Shown here: positions 1 through 9,726 of the stretch, piece after piece
Layout: each line of letters opens with the position of its first letter
Numbering within the stretch: position 1 is the stretch's first letter
DNA from: JAWKTV01 sp041398905
GTDB taxonomy: Bacteria; Planctomycetota; Planctomycetia; Planctomycetales; Planctomycetaceae
DNA length: 64,000 bases
Assembly (NCBI GenBank): GCA_041398905.1
Contig: JAWKTV010000022.1
Span: 6,372 to 70,371, forward strand
Direction of reading: 5' to 3'
The notes under the pieces: generated by a model
The model's database searches: none
What the model was told of the DNA's origin: nothing
What the model saw: only the letters and a program-made list of their open reading frames with translations
Position numbers and translations under genes: made by a program

Positions 1-1
1 A

Positions 2-2158
2 CGCGATCAGGTCAGTATTGAGGAGTTGGGGACGGCGGCGTTGACTGAAGATGTCGCCAGTGATGTGGCTCCGCCGGCGTCGTTTCTGTTCACGCGGCGT
101 TCGAGCACGGATGAAGTGTCCGGCGGGCGATGCGTGCTGGCGGTGGCGAAGGATTGCCTCTACGGCGTGGATACGATCACGGGTGCGGCGGTGTGGCGGC
201 GGGTGATCGGGCTTGAGAGCCCGTTCTTCCCGGTGATCGAGCCGGCGACCGGGGGGGCGATCGTGTATCACACGGGAACGGGCGAGCTGCAGAAGGTCGA
301 AGTTAACACGGGAAAGCTGCAATGGCGGGTGCCGGTCGCGGACCGGGCGTCATCGGCTCCGCTGCTGGCGAACGGTCGGGCGCTGCTGCCGACGGTGGGC
401 GGGTTCCTGTATGACATCAACCTGGGTGACGGCAGCGTCACGCGACGGGTGAAGTTCTCACAGGGGATCAGTTCGCCGGCGCTGACACCGGATGGGACGC
501 GGATCGCGCTGGCGGGTCGGCTGGAAGTGTTCTACGTGCTGAACCTCGCGACGCTGGAATGCGAGCGGGTGCAGTATCTGGGTGATGGTCACGCGGATGG
601 TGCGATCCAGGCGCCGATGCTCAGCGAGGGGCCTTATCTGATCGTGTGCGAGAACAGCAGCGGCAACGACCGCTGCCAGGTGCGGATTCTCGACGCATCG
701 CAGACTTCGGGCGAGCTGGTTGAGGTCGACTCGGCGATGATCGACGGGCTGGTGGTGGATGCGCCGGTGATTCGCGGGCAAGACCTGTTCGTTCCATCGA
801 CGGGGGAGCGGGTCAGCGCGTTCACCGTGAGCGCGACGGCTGGTCAGAAGATTCTGACGACAGGCCCCGTCTACTCGGGTGAGCCGACCAGTCGGTACCC
901 GATCTTCCTGTCAACCGGGCCTGAGCGGCAGGTCTGGCTGGCGAGTCGCGATGTGCGGAAGCTGCAGCTCACGGCGGGCAGTTTGACGGCGGACCAGAAC
1001 ATCGCGGCGGTCGGTTTCATCTCGCAGCCGCTACAGTACCTGGACCGTCGCCTGTTCGTCGGTCGTCGTCGCGCATACACGGACGCGGTCACGTTCACGC
1101 GGATGGATCGGGACACGCTGACGAGCGACACGCAGGCAATTCTGGGCGCGGGGATCATTGGCTTGAATGTGAAGGATGGGCAGGGAGAGACGCTCGTGTT
1201 CGCCAACGAAGCGGGGGCGATGTTCCGGGCGTCGACGGCGAACTGGACCGGCGGCGGAGTGCAGGAGGAAGCGGGTGATCGGCTGCCGCTGCATGAGGAA
1301 CTCGCCGAACCGCTGTATGCGACGGCGATCGACAAGGGGGCGGTCGCGATCGCGGCGGGCGGTCCTGAGCCGAAACTGTTCGTGGTCAATAACGTCGGTC
1401 GAATGGACCGGTCCTTCGCGCTGAACGCCGGCCCCGTGGCGGACTTGGGCTTCCTGGCCGACCGCGTGCTGGTGCCCGTGCAAGGGAAGCTGAAGCTGGT
1501 GAGTGTGGGGTCCCAGGGAGCGGTCGAGGACTTCGTGCTGCCGACGGATCAGATATCGGATGCGAAGTGGAGTTACGTGGCGGTCGCGAACGAGACCGAC
1601 GCGGTGGCGGTGCTGGAGCAGGGGGACGTGATTCTCGTTCGCTACCAGACGACGCCGCGGCAGTATCTTGGTGAGGTGACGCGGATCAGCCTGGGGCATT
1701 CGGTGCTGGTGCGTGGCGACGTGGGGGACGGGAGCATCGCGATCGCCGACAGCTCGGGGACGGTCCACCTGTTTGACGCGGCGAGTCTGGCGGAGCCGCG
1801 ACAGCGGAAGCTGCCCGCGCCGGTGGTGAACGATCTGTACATCGCGGGTGGTGCGATCTTCGCGGAGGTCGACGGTCACCAACTGCACTGTCTAGCGATT
1901 GACGGGGAGCTGGGCGAGAAGTGGAAATTGCCGCTTGGCGAGAGTTCCCTGGCGGGTCGTCCGCTGGTAACGGCGGCGGGGCTGGTGATGCCGTTGCGGG
2001 ATGGACGTGTGCTGCTGGTGAGCCCAGCGGACGGGGCGGTCGTCAAAACGATCAGCACCGGCCAGACGTTGTCGTCTGGCGCGTTTCAGGCGGGGAGTGA
2101 CGTTCTGTTGCCGACATTCGATGGCGGCCTGCTGCGACTGACGGAAGCGTTGCCATGA
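2..2158 (+). CDS. PQQ-type beta-propeller repeat protein (5' end outside window)
   Basis: The frame is open to the left edge of the window (codons from base 2, no stop), so the true start probably lies upstream; TTG at 26 is only the first internal start-like codon. The visible part, over 700 residues, consists of repeated blades rich in Gly, Val and Asp with patterns such as 'LYGVDTITGAAVWRR' and 'LQKVEVNTGKLQWRV', typical of PQQ-like or quinoprotein beta-propellers. No catalytic residues can be assigned. Many planctomycete proteins of this type act outside the cytoplasm, but the N-terminus is missing and export cannot be judged. It is followed after a 55-base gap by a solute-binding-type protein and then a secreted unknown, all on the same strand, so it is probably the first visible gene of an operon. 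The binding partner is unknown. Confidence 0.8.
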   Translation, partial: RDQVSIEELGTAALTEDVASDVAPPASFLFTRRSSTDEVSGGRCVLAVAKDCLYGVDTITGAAVWRRVIGLESPFFPVIEPATGGAIVYHTGTGELQKVEVNTGKLQWRVPVADRASSAPLLANGRALLPTVGGFLYDINLGDGSVTRRVKFSQGISSPALTPDGTRIALAGRLEVFYVLNLATLECERVQYLGDGHADGAIQAPMLSEGPYLIVCENSSGNDRCQVRILDASQTSGELVEVDSAMIDGLVVDAPVIRGQDLFVPSTGERVSAFTVSATAGQKILTTGPVYSGEPTSRYPIFLSTGPERQVWLASRDVRKLQLTAGSLTADQNIAAVGFISQPLQYLDRRLFVGRRRAYTDAVTFTRMDRDTLTSDTQAILGAGIIGLNVKDGQGETLVFANEAGAMFRASTANWTGGGVQEEAGDRLPLHEELAEPLYATAIDKGAVAIAAGGPEPKLFVVNNVGRMDRSFALNAGPVADLGFLADRVLVPVQGKLKLVSVGSQGAVEDFVLPTDQISDAKWSYVAVANETDAVAVLEQGDVILVRYQTTPRQYLGEVTRISLGHSVLVRGDVGDGSIAIADSSGTVHLFDAASLAEPRQRKLPAPVVNDLYIAGGAIFAEVDGHQLHCLAIDGELGEKWKLPLGESSLAGRPLVTAAGLVMPLRDGRVLLVSPADGAVVKTISTGQTLSSGAFQAGSDVLLPTFDGGLLRLTEALP

Positions 2159-2213
2159 TCGTTCCGACACTTCGGATCGCAGATTGCTCACTGAGTTCCC
2201 GGGAGAACGCGAC

Positions 2214-4868
2214 GTGTACCGCCTGAGTCACCATGATTGCGAAGCGAATCCTCCCGCGACGCCGTGTCGCGGGGGGCGGGCCGGACTGTGGCTGGTGGTG
2301 TGCCTGCTGCAGTTGGTGAGTCTGGCGATGTTGCCGGGCGTGGGGCTGGCGGACGACGACGCGACTGCTGACGCGACTGTCGACGCGACCGACGAGGCGG
2401 CGGAGCGGGCGCGGAAGAACTTTCGGTTCACGCCGGTTGAAGAGATGGTGTTGCCCGAGGCGGCGCACTTCCTGAGCAGCGATCCCAACGCGCCGCGGGA
2501 CTGGATCGTGCTGACGAACGGCGAAGCGATCGAAGCACTGCCCGTTGTGCCGCGGCCGGGCACGCTCGATCAGCGACGACAGGAGATCAATACCAAGCTC
2601 GAACAGCGGAAGGGGCTGAGCGGTGCGAAGCTGGAGAAGTGGAAGCGGGAACTGGCGAAGCTGCAGGGACTGGAAGTAACGATCCCGGCCTTGGAACCTG
2701 AGCCGGAATACCGTGTGCCCGTGGATCGCATCGAGCGGATCGTCCATCACGAGGACCAGTGGCTGCGACGGATCGGTCAACTGATTGACGAACGGAACGT
2801 CGATACGGCGCTGGAACTGCTCAGCGCGCTGCAGCAGTGGCGTCCGGACTGGCCGGGGATCGATGAGCGGACGACCGAGCTGATCTTCGCGGACGCGGAC
2901 AATCGGCTGAAGGCGGGTGACCGTGAAGTGGCGCTGATGCTGCTGGAAGAGGTCTCCCGCCGGGATGCGAAGTTCAAGGGGCTGGGGGAGCTGGCGGGAC
3001 AGGCGGTCGATCAGCAGATCGCGGAAGCGATCGGCAAGTCGGACTACCGTCAGGCGCGGTACTTCCTCAATCGATTGAATCGGATTGCTGCAAACTCGGC
3101 GGTGTGGCAGCAGCACACGGGGGATCTGAATCAACGGGCGGTCGGGCTGGTGAAGGAAGCCCGCGATCAGCAGGCGCAGGGGGACACGGCTGCGGCGCTG
3201 GACACGATCGAGCGGGCGGCGCGCGTCTGGCCGGATGCGGACGGGCTGGCGGCGACTTACAAGTCGATCGCCGAGCGCTACCAGATCGTGCGATCGGGTG
3301 TGTTGTCGCTGGCGGGTCAGCCCACGGCGTACCCCTTCGAGACCGATGCCGATGCCCGTCATCGGCGTTTGACCGAGATACCGCTATTCGAGATCGCGTC
3401 GTTTCCCAATGGTACCGCCCGTTATCGCTCGCGGTTCTTTGACGAATGGATACCGCAGGACCTCGGGCGAACGATCACGTTTTCGCTGCGGCAGACTCGT
3501 CAGCCGTGGGAGGCGCAGCCGGTGCTGCTCGGGTGGCCAATCACCGATCGCATCCGTGAACGGCTGGACCCGTCCCATCCAGATTACGACGAGCGGCTCG
3601 CCGGTTACGTGAGCACACTGAATGTCATCTCTCCGTTCGAGTTCGAGATGGAGTTCCGCCGAGTTCCGCCGCGACTGGAGGCGCTGCTGACGGACCCGAT
3701 TGTCGTCGCCCCACCGGTCGATCGTGCGAGCGATGACTCGGCGGAGACGGCTGCGGAGGGGGCGGCGGGTGCGGCGGGTGCGGGGGATGGAGGGACGTTC
3801 GTTTCGGTTGCGGCGGCGGGTCACTCGGCGACGGCTGGTGGCTTTCAGCGGGTGGAGCAGGAGAGCGATCTCGTGCGTTATCGCCGATACCTGGCGGAGC
3901 CGGACCGGCTGCGGAAGTATCACGTGGCGGAGTTGTTCGAGTTCCGGTACCCGGACCCGGAAGCGGCGTTGTACGCCTTTGAATTGGGTGAGGTGGACAT
4001 GCTGCCGACGCCGCCACTGTGGATCGTGCGGCGTCTGGAGGCGGATGAGGAGGCGAAGAGTAAGTACTTTTTGCTGAAGCACGCGATTCCGGAGACGCAC
4101 GTGCTGCAGTTCAACCCGGCTCAGAAGGTGGTTCGATCGCGCGAACTGCGGCGGGCGCTGGTGTATGCATCGGACCGGTGGAGCATTCTTGAGGATGTGC
4201 TGCTGCGCCAGGAAGGTGGTTCTCAGGGTCGGGTGGTTTCGGGTCCGTTCCCGAACACGAGCCGTGCGAACGCCCGGGACGTGCCGATTCGTCCGTACGA
4301 TCCCTACGCGGGGCTGGCGTTGCGGCTCGCGGCGATCAACTCGCTGAAGGCGAGCAAGGTGATTGAGGGTGACGAGTTGCCGCCGCTGCGGATGCTGGTT
4401 CCGCCGGACGCGACGATACAGGCGGCAGCTCTGAAGCTGGTCGAGGGGTGGGCGCGGATCGGTTTGACGGTGGAGATCGTGCCCGACGACGACCTGAATG
4501 CCTACGAGGAGGGTAACTGGCATTTGATTTATCGCCAGGTGCGGATGACCGAGCCGATCGTGGAGTTGTGGCCGTTCCTGACGATGAACGACACAGCCCG
4601 CATCGACGATCTGGCGATGCTGCCTGACTGGCTGAAGCAGGAGGTGATCGACCTCGACCGCTCATCGGACTGGTCGCGGGCCGAGGAGCGTGTGAAGGAG
4701 TTGCACCGACACTTGTCGCTGGAGGCGGCGATTATTCCGTTGTGGGAAGTTGACCAGTACAGCCTGTATCGCAAGCACCTGCAGGGACTTTCGGAGTCGC
4801 CCGTTCACTGTTACGAGATGATCGATCAGTGGACCCGCGAGGCGTCTCTGGATGCCGTGGGATCCTGA
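2214..4868 (+). CDS. Secreted TPR-containing family-5 (peptide/nickel type) solute-binding protein
   Basis: I chose GTG at 2214 because GGGAGA lies just upstream and the frame then opens with a short basic segment and a hydrophobic core (WLVVCLLQLVSLAML) ending at a plausible signal peptidase site (GLA-DDD). TTG at 2184 is an alternative. Residues ~170-370 form an alpha-helical, TPR-like region. From ~390 to the end the protein resembles extracellular solute-binding family 5, with motifs such as 'LFEFRYPDPEAALYAFELGE', 'VLQFNPAQ' and 'RELRRALVYASDR'. At about 884 residues it is far longer than ordinary OppA/DppA proteins (~530) because of the helical N-terminal half. A Gly/Ala-rich insertion lies near residue 520. 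No ABC permease or ATPase gene is visible nearby, so a transport role is not shown; a sensing or scaffold role is possible. It overlaps the next gene by one base (TGATG). Confidence 0.75.
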   Translation: MYRLSHHDCEANPPATPCRGGRAGLWLVVCLLQLVSLAMLPGVGLADDDATADATVDATDEAAERARKNFRFTPVEEMVLPEAAHFLSSDPNAPRDWIVLTNGEAIEALPVVPRPGTLDQRRQEINTKLEQRKGLSGAKLEKWKRELAKLQGLEVTIPALEPEPEYRVPVDRIERIVHHEDQWLRRIGQLIDERNVDTALELLSALQQWRPDWPGIDERTTELIFADADNRLKAGDREVALMLLEEVSRRDAKFKGLGELAGQAVDQQIAEAIGKSDYRQARYFLNRLNRIAANSAVWQQHTGDLNQRAVGLVKEARDQQAQGDTAAALDTIERAARVWPDADGLAATYKSIAERYQIVRSGVLSLAGQPTAYPFETDADARHRRLTEIPLFEIASFPNGTARYRSRFFDEWIPQDLGRTITFSLRQTRQPWEAQPVLLGWPITDRIRERLDPSHPDYDERLAGYVSTLNVISPFEFEMEFRRVPPRLEALLTDPIVVAPPVDRASDDSAETAAEGAAGAAGAGDGGTFVSVAAAGHSATAGGFQRVEQESDLVRYRRYLAEPDRLRKYHVAELFEFRYPDPEAALYAFELGEVDMLPTPPLWIVRRLEADEEAKSKYFLLKHAIPETHVLQFNPAQKVVRSRELRRALVYASDRWSILEDVLLRQEGGSQGRVVSGPFPNTSRANARDVPIRPYDPYAGLALRLAAINSLKASKVIEGDELPPLRMLVPPDATIQAAALKLVEGWARIGLTVEIVPDDDLNAYEEGNWHLIYRQVRMTEPIVELWPFLTMNDTARIDDLAMLPDWLKQEVIDLDRSSDWSRAEERVKELHRHLSLEAAIIPLWEVDQYSLYRKHLQGLSESPVHCYEMIDQWTREASLDAVGS

Positions 4869-6503
4869 TGACCGAGCGCGTGATGATCGATCGTTCCATA
4901 CTCCACAGATTGGCCATGCAGGGGCATCGCCTGCGCCTGTTGGCGGGCCTGCTGGGCGTGGCGCTGTTGGGTGTCGGGCTGACCTCGCTGGCGGTGGGTG
5001 ACGATGCGCGCAGTCCGCGGCGGCCACAGCGGGTGCGGAGTCGACGTCGCCCGCGGCAACGGAGGGTGCCGCGACCAAGCTGCCGCCGCAAGTGGCGAGG
5101 CTGGTGCCACTCCGACCCTCAAGCCGCTGCCTTCGCCGCCACCCCCTCCGGTCGAACTGCGGGCGTACCGTGTGCTGGTGGCGCTGGGGTTTGGAGACGG
5201 GCCGCGCGTGCCGAAGGGTCTGCCGAACCGGCTGACGTTGGAGTTGCGACGGCAGATTGACACTCGGGTCGGTCCATTGTGGGAGGCGGATGTGACCGAG
5301 GTGCCGTGGCTCCAGCCGGGGTCGCGGCGTCTGCTCAATGACATGACGGAGGCCGACCTCAACGCCCGGTTCTTGCCCACCGATTACGACAAGGTGTTCC
5401 TGGCGACGGTGGAGACGGAAGGAGGCGGTTACCGGATCTCCGCGCGTGAGTGGGACCGCAACTCGCAGACGTCGACGGCGGTGACCTCCCGCAGCGAGTA
5501 TGAGAGCCGTGTGCTCGGTGATCGGTTGTTCGCGGAGGTCTACACTCACTTCCGTCCCCTGGCGGAGGTCGAGACGGTGTCGGAGGATGGGAAGACGATT
5601 GGGATGGTTGTCCGGGGCGGTGAGTTGTTGCCGGCTGACCCCGCGGCCGCACCTGCGGAAGTGGGGGCGTATCTCGCTCCGTACTATCGCTACTACGACC
5701 GCAAGAAGGAGCTGCGGCAACTGCAGATGCTGGAGTGGACTTACCTGCATGTGACGGGAGTGGAACGAGCGCGTGTGACGGCGCAGTTGATCTCGACGTT
5801 TCAGAATCCGCTGGCGGGTAGCCGTCGCCGGGTGGACCTGATGGCGATCACGCTGAAGCCGCGGTTCGAGGGGACGGAGTTGACGGTGTATCCGCGTGGC
5901 CAGCCGGACAATCCGGTCGCGGGATTGCGCATCGATGTGACGGATCGCGAGCCGACGGCTGAGGACAAGGTCGAAGACCGCCTCGTGCTGTACACGGGTC
6001 GCCAGGGAGCCGTGATGATTCCGGTGAACGCCGGGACGCCGCTGCAGTACCTGTACATTTTGAGCGGCAAGAGCGTGCTGGCGGAGATTCCCTATATTGC
6101 TGGCAACGCGCCGACCGCGCGGCTGGAGGTGCCTGACGATGGTCCGCGGCTGGGGGTGGAAGGCGAGGTCGAGATTCTGGAGGCAGAGCTGATTGAGCTG
6201 GTGGCGCGTCGCGAGGTCGCGATGGCGCGGGCGCTGGGTCTGGCGAAGGGGAAGGACTGGGAGGCCGCGGACCGGCTGGTGGAGGAGATCAAGCAACTGC
6301 CGACGCGCGAGTCGATGCTGGAGCGTGTCGAGCGGATGCGGCTGCAAGCCGTGGATGCGGCGCGTCGAACGAATAACCGCGTCGGTGAGATCCGGATCAA
6401 CAAGCTGTGCAAGACATTGGTTGAGCATATCGAGCGGCACCTGAACCCGGACCGTGTGCGCGGGTTTCTGCAGGAGTACCGCGTGTTGAAGGACGTTGGC
6501 TGA
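4868..6503 (+). CDS. Secreted protein of unknown function, frame broken near N-terminus
   Basis: ATG at 4868 overlaps the previous stop (TGATG), which suggests translational coupling. The first ~45 residues form a signal peptide (hydrophobic stretch LLAGLLGVALLGVGLTSLAV). After about 5000 the reading frame changes: an Ala/Thr/Ser-rich linker reads well in a second frame to about 5095, and the remainder (a proline-rich stretch, then a folded domain from 'VELRAYRVLVALGFGDGP') runs in a third frame to the stop at 6501. Two single-base indels restore one protein of about 540 residues. The body mixes beta-strand-like segments ('LVLYTGRQGAVMIPVNAGTP') with a C-terminal helical part. I recognise no family with confidence; proteins of this style are common in planctomycete genomes. 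It probably works with the two upstream products. Confidence 0.65.
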
Positions 6504-6922
6504 GGTCTGGTCGGGAAGACGCCGACAGATCTGGTTGTCCCAGATGGAGCGGGGTTGCCAGATCGCTCCGAAGATGGGCTTTGGCAGAGCGGCTGGCGAC
6601 GTCGGGGGCTTTTGCTTTCGCGTGGCGATCCCCGCTCCCGATGCTGGGGCGAGTTCGCTCGGGAATTCTGGCGAGCCGGCGTGCGTCCGCTTCCGGACCG
6701 GGGCGATGCCCGGACATCAGCTGCGTGATTCACCGGCGATGGTGTCGACACCGCGCCCGACGGTTTGGGGCGTCACGGCCACCGGCTCGCCAACACCGAT
6801 GGCAATCCCGCATCTCAACCAGAGGGCGACTGCGCCCGGCTGACTTGGGCGGGCTGAGTGTATTGGCAACATGGGGGCCGCTGGCGTACCTTGGTGCTTT
6901 TCCCGAGTTCATCCGGACGCAT
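6504..6922. other. Intergenic region, nothing recognised
   Basis: This 419-base stretch separates the first operon from the epimerase gene. Open frames across it have shadow-like composition (Arg/Ala/Ser-rich, no domain). I see no tRNA, clear hairpin terminator or consensus promoter. It presumably holds the epimerase promoter. Confidence 0.5.
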
Positions 6923-7922
6923 GCATGTCTCGCTGTCTTGTCACCGGGGGAGCTGGCTTCATCGGCAGCCACCTCACCGAACGCCTGCTGGCCCACGGCA
7001 TCAGGTCACCGTCATCGACGATCTCTCAACCGGGCGGGCTGAGAACCTGCAAGGGGTGCGTGCGCATCCGGGATTGCGGCTGGTCGAGGCTTCGATTTCG
7101 GACACGCTGGCTTTAGCGGAGGCCGCCCGCGACGCGGAGGTGATTTACCACCTGGCGGCGGCGGTGGGGGTGAAGCTGGTCGCGGATGATCCCGTCCACA
7201 CGATCGAGACCAACATCCATCCAACGGAGTACCTGCTGCGTCTCGCTGCAGGGCCGTCGGCGGTTCTTCATGGCCTCGACCAGCGAGGTGTATGGCAAGA
7301 ATCCGAAGGAGCGGTGGAACGAGGAGGACGACTTGCAGTTGGGGCCGACTTCGCGGCCGCGGTGGGCGTATGGCTGTTCGAAGGCGATTGACGAGTTTCT
7401 GGCGTTGGCATACCACCGCAAGTTCGGGCTGCCGGTGGTGATTGGCCGGTTCTTCAATGTCATCGGTCCGCGGCAGGTGGGGCAGTACGGGATGGTGGTG
7501 CCGCGATTTATCGATCAGGCGCTCGAGGGCGGGCCGGTGGTGGTGTACGACGACGGCAGCCAGGAGCGGTGCTTCGCGCATGTGCGGGAAGTCGTCGAGT
7601 GCGTGCAGACATTGACCGAAAGCGACGCGGCGGTCGGGGAGATCTTCAACATCGGCAGTGAGCAGCCGGTGTCGGTGCTGGCGCTCGCGCGGGAGGTGAT
7701 CGCCCGGACGAATCCGGAAGTCCAGATCCAACATATCGCCTACCGTGAAGCGTATGGAGAGGACTTCGAGGATGTGCAGCGGCGGGTGCCGGACGTCAGC
7801 AAGCTCGCCCGCACGATTGGTCTTCAGCCGAAGGCTTCGCTGGGGAGATTCTAGAGGAGTTGATCGCGTGGAAACGGGAGCGACTCGCGGCGGGGCAGGC
7901 GGCCGGTCATTCCGGGGGCTGA
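6923..7922 (+). CDS. NAD-dependent epimerase/dehydratase (extended SDR), three frame breaks
   Basis: The gene starts at ATG 6923 (MSRCLVTGGAGFIGSHLTER), which carries the NAD-binding TGGAGFIG motif at residues ~7-14. The frame breaks near 6999 (LLAHG / HQVTVIDDLSTG), near 7250 (EYLLRLAA / RRFFMASTSEVYG) and near 7844 (KASLG / EILEELIAWKRE), after which the stop is TGA at 7920. The last break fits one G missing from a GGGG run. The reconstructed protein of ~333 residues has the extended-SDR hallmarks: 'YHLAAAVGV', the substrate-side 'ASTSEVYG', catalytic Y-x3-K in 'YGCSKAIDE', and 'GRFFNVIGPRQ'. It belongs to the sugar-nucleotide epimerase/dehydratase group (GalE, RmlB, UDP-glucuronate decarboxylase relatives); the exact substrate cannot be assigned. 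Role: cytoplasmic nucleotide-sugar conversion for polysaccharide or glycoconjugate synthesis. Confidence 0.8.
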
Positions 7923-7973
7923 GGAACTGCTGCGACAAGAAAATCGACACGAGTCGGCAGAGACGAAACGGCG

Positions 7974-9044
7974 TTGGCATTGATCTTCGCGAAACAGATC
8001 TCGACGAAACAACTCGCGCTGCTCACCCGGAGTTTGGGGACGAGCCTGCACGCGGGGGTCGCCGTGACCAAGTCGATCGAGACTTCGGTGCGGAAGACTT
8101 CGGACGCGGCTGCGTCACGCGCTGGAGCGGATCGTCGATGACATCAAGAGCGGTTCGACGTTCACGGACGCCATCGACGCGCAGGGGAACTACTTCCGGA
8201 CCTGTTCGTCGACATGGTGTCCGTGGGTGAGCAGGCGGGGGCGTTGCCGGAGGTGCTGCAGGCGCTGTCGTCGCACTACGAGAACAACCTGCGTCTGAAG
8301 AAGGACTTCCTGAGTCAGATCACCTGGCCGGCGATTCAGTTGTTCGCGGCGATCATGGTGCTTGGCCTGTTGATCTTCATTCTGGGGATCATCAACGAGA
8401 GCACCGGCAGCAGGATGGACATTCTGGGCTGGGGGCTGTCGGGAACGTCCGGGGCGTTGAAGTGGTTCGCGGGCTGGGGCGGCGGGCTGCTGCTTGCGTG
8501 GTTCAGCTATCGACTGATCCGCACATCGCTGAGGGGTAAACAGCTCGTGCATCAGACGCTGCTGCGGATCCCCGTGATTGGCGGGTGCATGCGGAGCTTT
8601 GCGATCGCCCGGTTTTCTTGGGCGTTTCACCTGACGCAGTCCGCCGGCATGCCGATCGACGACAGTCTCGACGCGAGCTTGTCCGCGACGGGCAACGGGC
8701 GCTTCGAAGCGGCGACGCCCCGGATGCTCGATGACATCATGGCGGGCGAAACGCTGAGCGACACGCTCCATCGCAGCGACCTGTTTCCGGAGGAGTTCAT
8801 CAACATCGTGGAGGTCGCGGAGACTTCGGGGACCGTTCCGGAGGCGTTGAACCGACTCAGTCCGCAGTTTGAAGAGGATGCCCGCCGGAGCTTGAAGACT
8901 TTGGCGACCCTGGCCGGCTGGCTCGTGTGGCTGATTGTCGCGGGGTTCATCGTCTACGTGATTTTCAAGATCGCCTTCTGGTATATCAACCTGATCTCGA
9001 TGGGGGCACAGGACCCGGAGAAGCTGTTCGACATGCTGGAGTAG
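7974..9044 (+). CDS. Type II secretion / type IV pilus inner-membrane platform protein (GspF/PilC family), two frame breaks
   Basis: The product begins around TTG 7974 or 7980 (LIFAKQISTKQLALLTRSL), the typical N-terminus of a T2SSF domain, and no ATG is available. The frame changes near 8100, after which 'RLRHALERIVDDIKSG' is read, and near 8199, where one C appears to be missing (YFP-DLFVDMVSVGEQAG). From about 8214 the frame is clean to TAG at 9042. Two T2SSF repeats are visible, each with the helical signature ending 'VGEQAGALPEVL' or 'VAETSGTVPEAL', plus membrane helices near 8335-8400, 8465-8515 and 8910-8980. GspF/PilC proteins sit in the inner membrane beneath the assembly ATPase and organise pseudopilus assembly. 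No GspE or secretin gene is adjacent; the prepilin-like DUF1559 protein at 28.5 kb could be a client of such a system, but that is inference. Confidence 0.85.
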
Positions 9045-9078
9045 CGGGTGGTTGCCGGGGCGGGTCGGCCGGAGCGTC

Positions 9079-9573
9079 TCAGGGGCGCGGCGTGACCCGG
9101 GGGGCGAGCCGAGGGTGGGCGATGATTTCGCGAAGACGTTCGGCGAAACGAGTGACGTCCGCGGGCGAGTCAGTGGTCGCGCGTAATTCTTGCAGCGCGT
9201 GATTGTCAAAATGGGTCAGCCAGGATTGCAACTGGTCGCGCATCGCTCCGAGGAACTCGGCCAGTTCGTCCGGGGTGAGTTCGCTGCGGAGCAGGCTGGT
9301 GGTTGCCGGCGCGCGTTCGCGGCGGAGGCGGGCGAGCGTCTGTCCTTCCGATCGATACAGACAGCCGTCGCGGAACGCTCGTCGCAGTCGCCCCAGCCGG
9401 TCGAAGTGGTAGACCGGGTCGCCGTCCCAGTAAATGGAGCAGCCCCCTTCGCGGCGAAAGCCGGCGGTGATTACGCTGGTTTGGCCGGGGAATTGCCATT
9501 CCCAGCGGGGTTTGAGTCCGCGGGCCTCGGCGAACAGGTCCTCACGATCCGCTTCAATCCTCGCCATGCGCAA
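9079..9573 (-). CDS. Conserved protein of unknown function
   Basis: A 164-residue soluble protein on the minus strand, divergent from the M24-fold gene that starts at 9727. The start is ATG 9573 or the next in-frame ATG at 9567; neither has a strong ribosome binding site. It has an N-terminal part with aromatic residues (PRWEWQFPGQT, CSIYWDGDPVYHFD) and a helical C-terminal half (TPDELAEFLGAMRDQLQSWL) ending in a basic tail. There is no signal peptide or membrane segment. The composition is protein-like and the opposite strand here has no domain, so I consider it real. I do not recognise the family. Confidence 0.6.
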   Translation of the reverse strand: MRMARIEADREDLFAEARGLKPRWEWQFPGQTSVITAGFRREGGCSIYWDGDPVYHFDRLGRLRRAFRDGCLYRSEGQTLARLRRERAPATTSLLRSELTPDELAEFLGAMRDQLQSWLTHFDNHALQELRATTDSPADVTRFAERLREIIAHPRLAPRVTPRP

Positions 9574-9726
9574 TCAGGGGCCAAGAGATTCAAAAGTTCT
9601 TTGATGGGATTGTACGCAAGGGGGCTGGCATCTGATATGCTGGAACAGGTTCGTGCGGCCGTTCGGCGGGGATCAACCCGGTACGAATCAGCGTCATCAG
9701 TCGAGGAATCTCGCGGGAGTCGTTCG

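Noticed and set aside
2052..3362. Long minus-strand open frame (436 codons) opposite the solute-binding gene
   Set aside because: Composition is Arg/Leu/Gln/His-rich with no domain, the usual antisense shadow of a GC-rich gene; the plus strand encodes a recognisable protein.
4662..6440. Minus-strand open frame of 592 codons
   Set aside because: Antisense of the secreted unknown; Arg/His/Leu-rich and without motifs.
6504..6922. Possible small gene or tRNA before the epimerase
   Set aside because: No cloverleaf elements or protein-like frame could be found.
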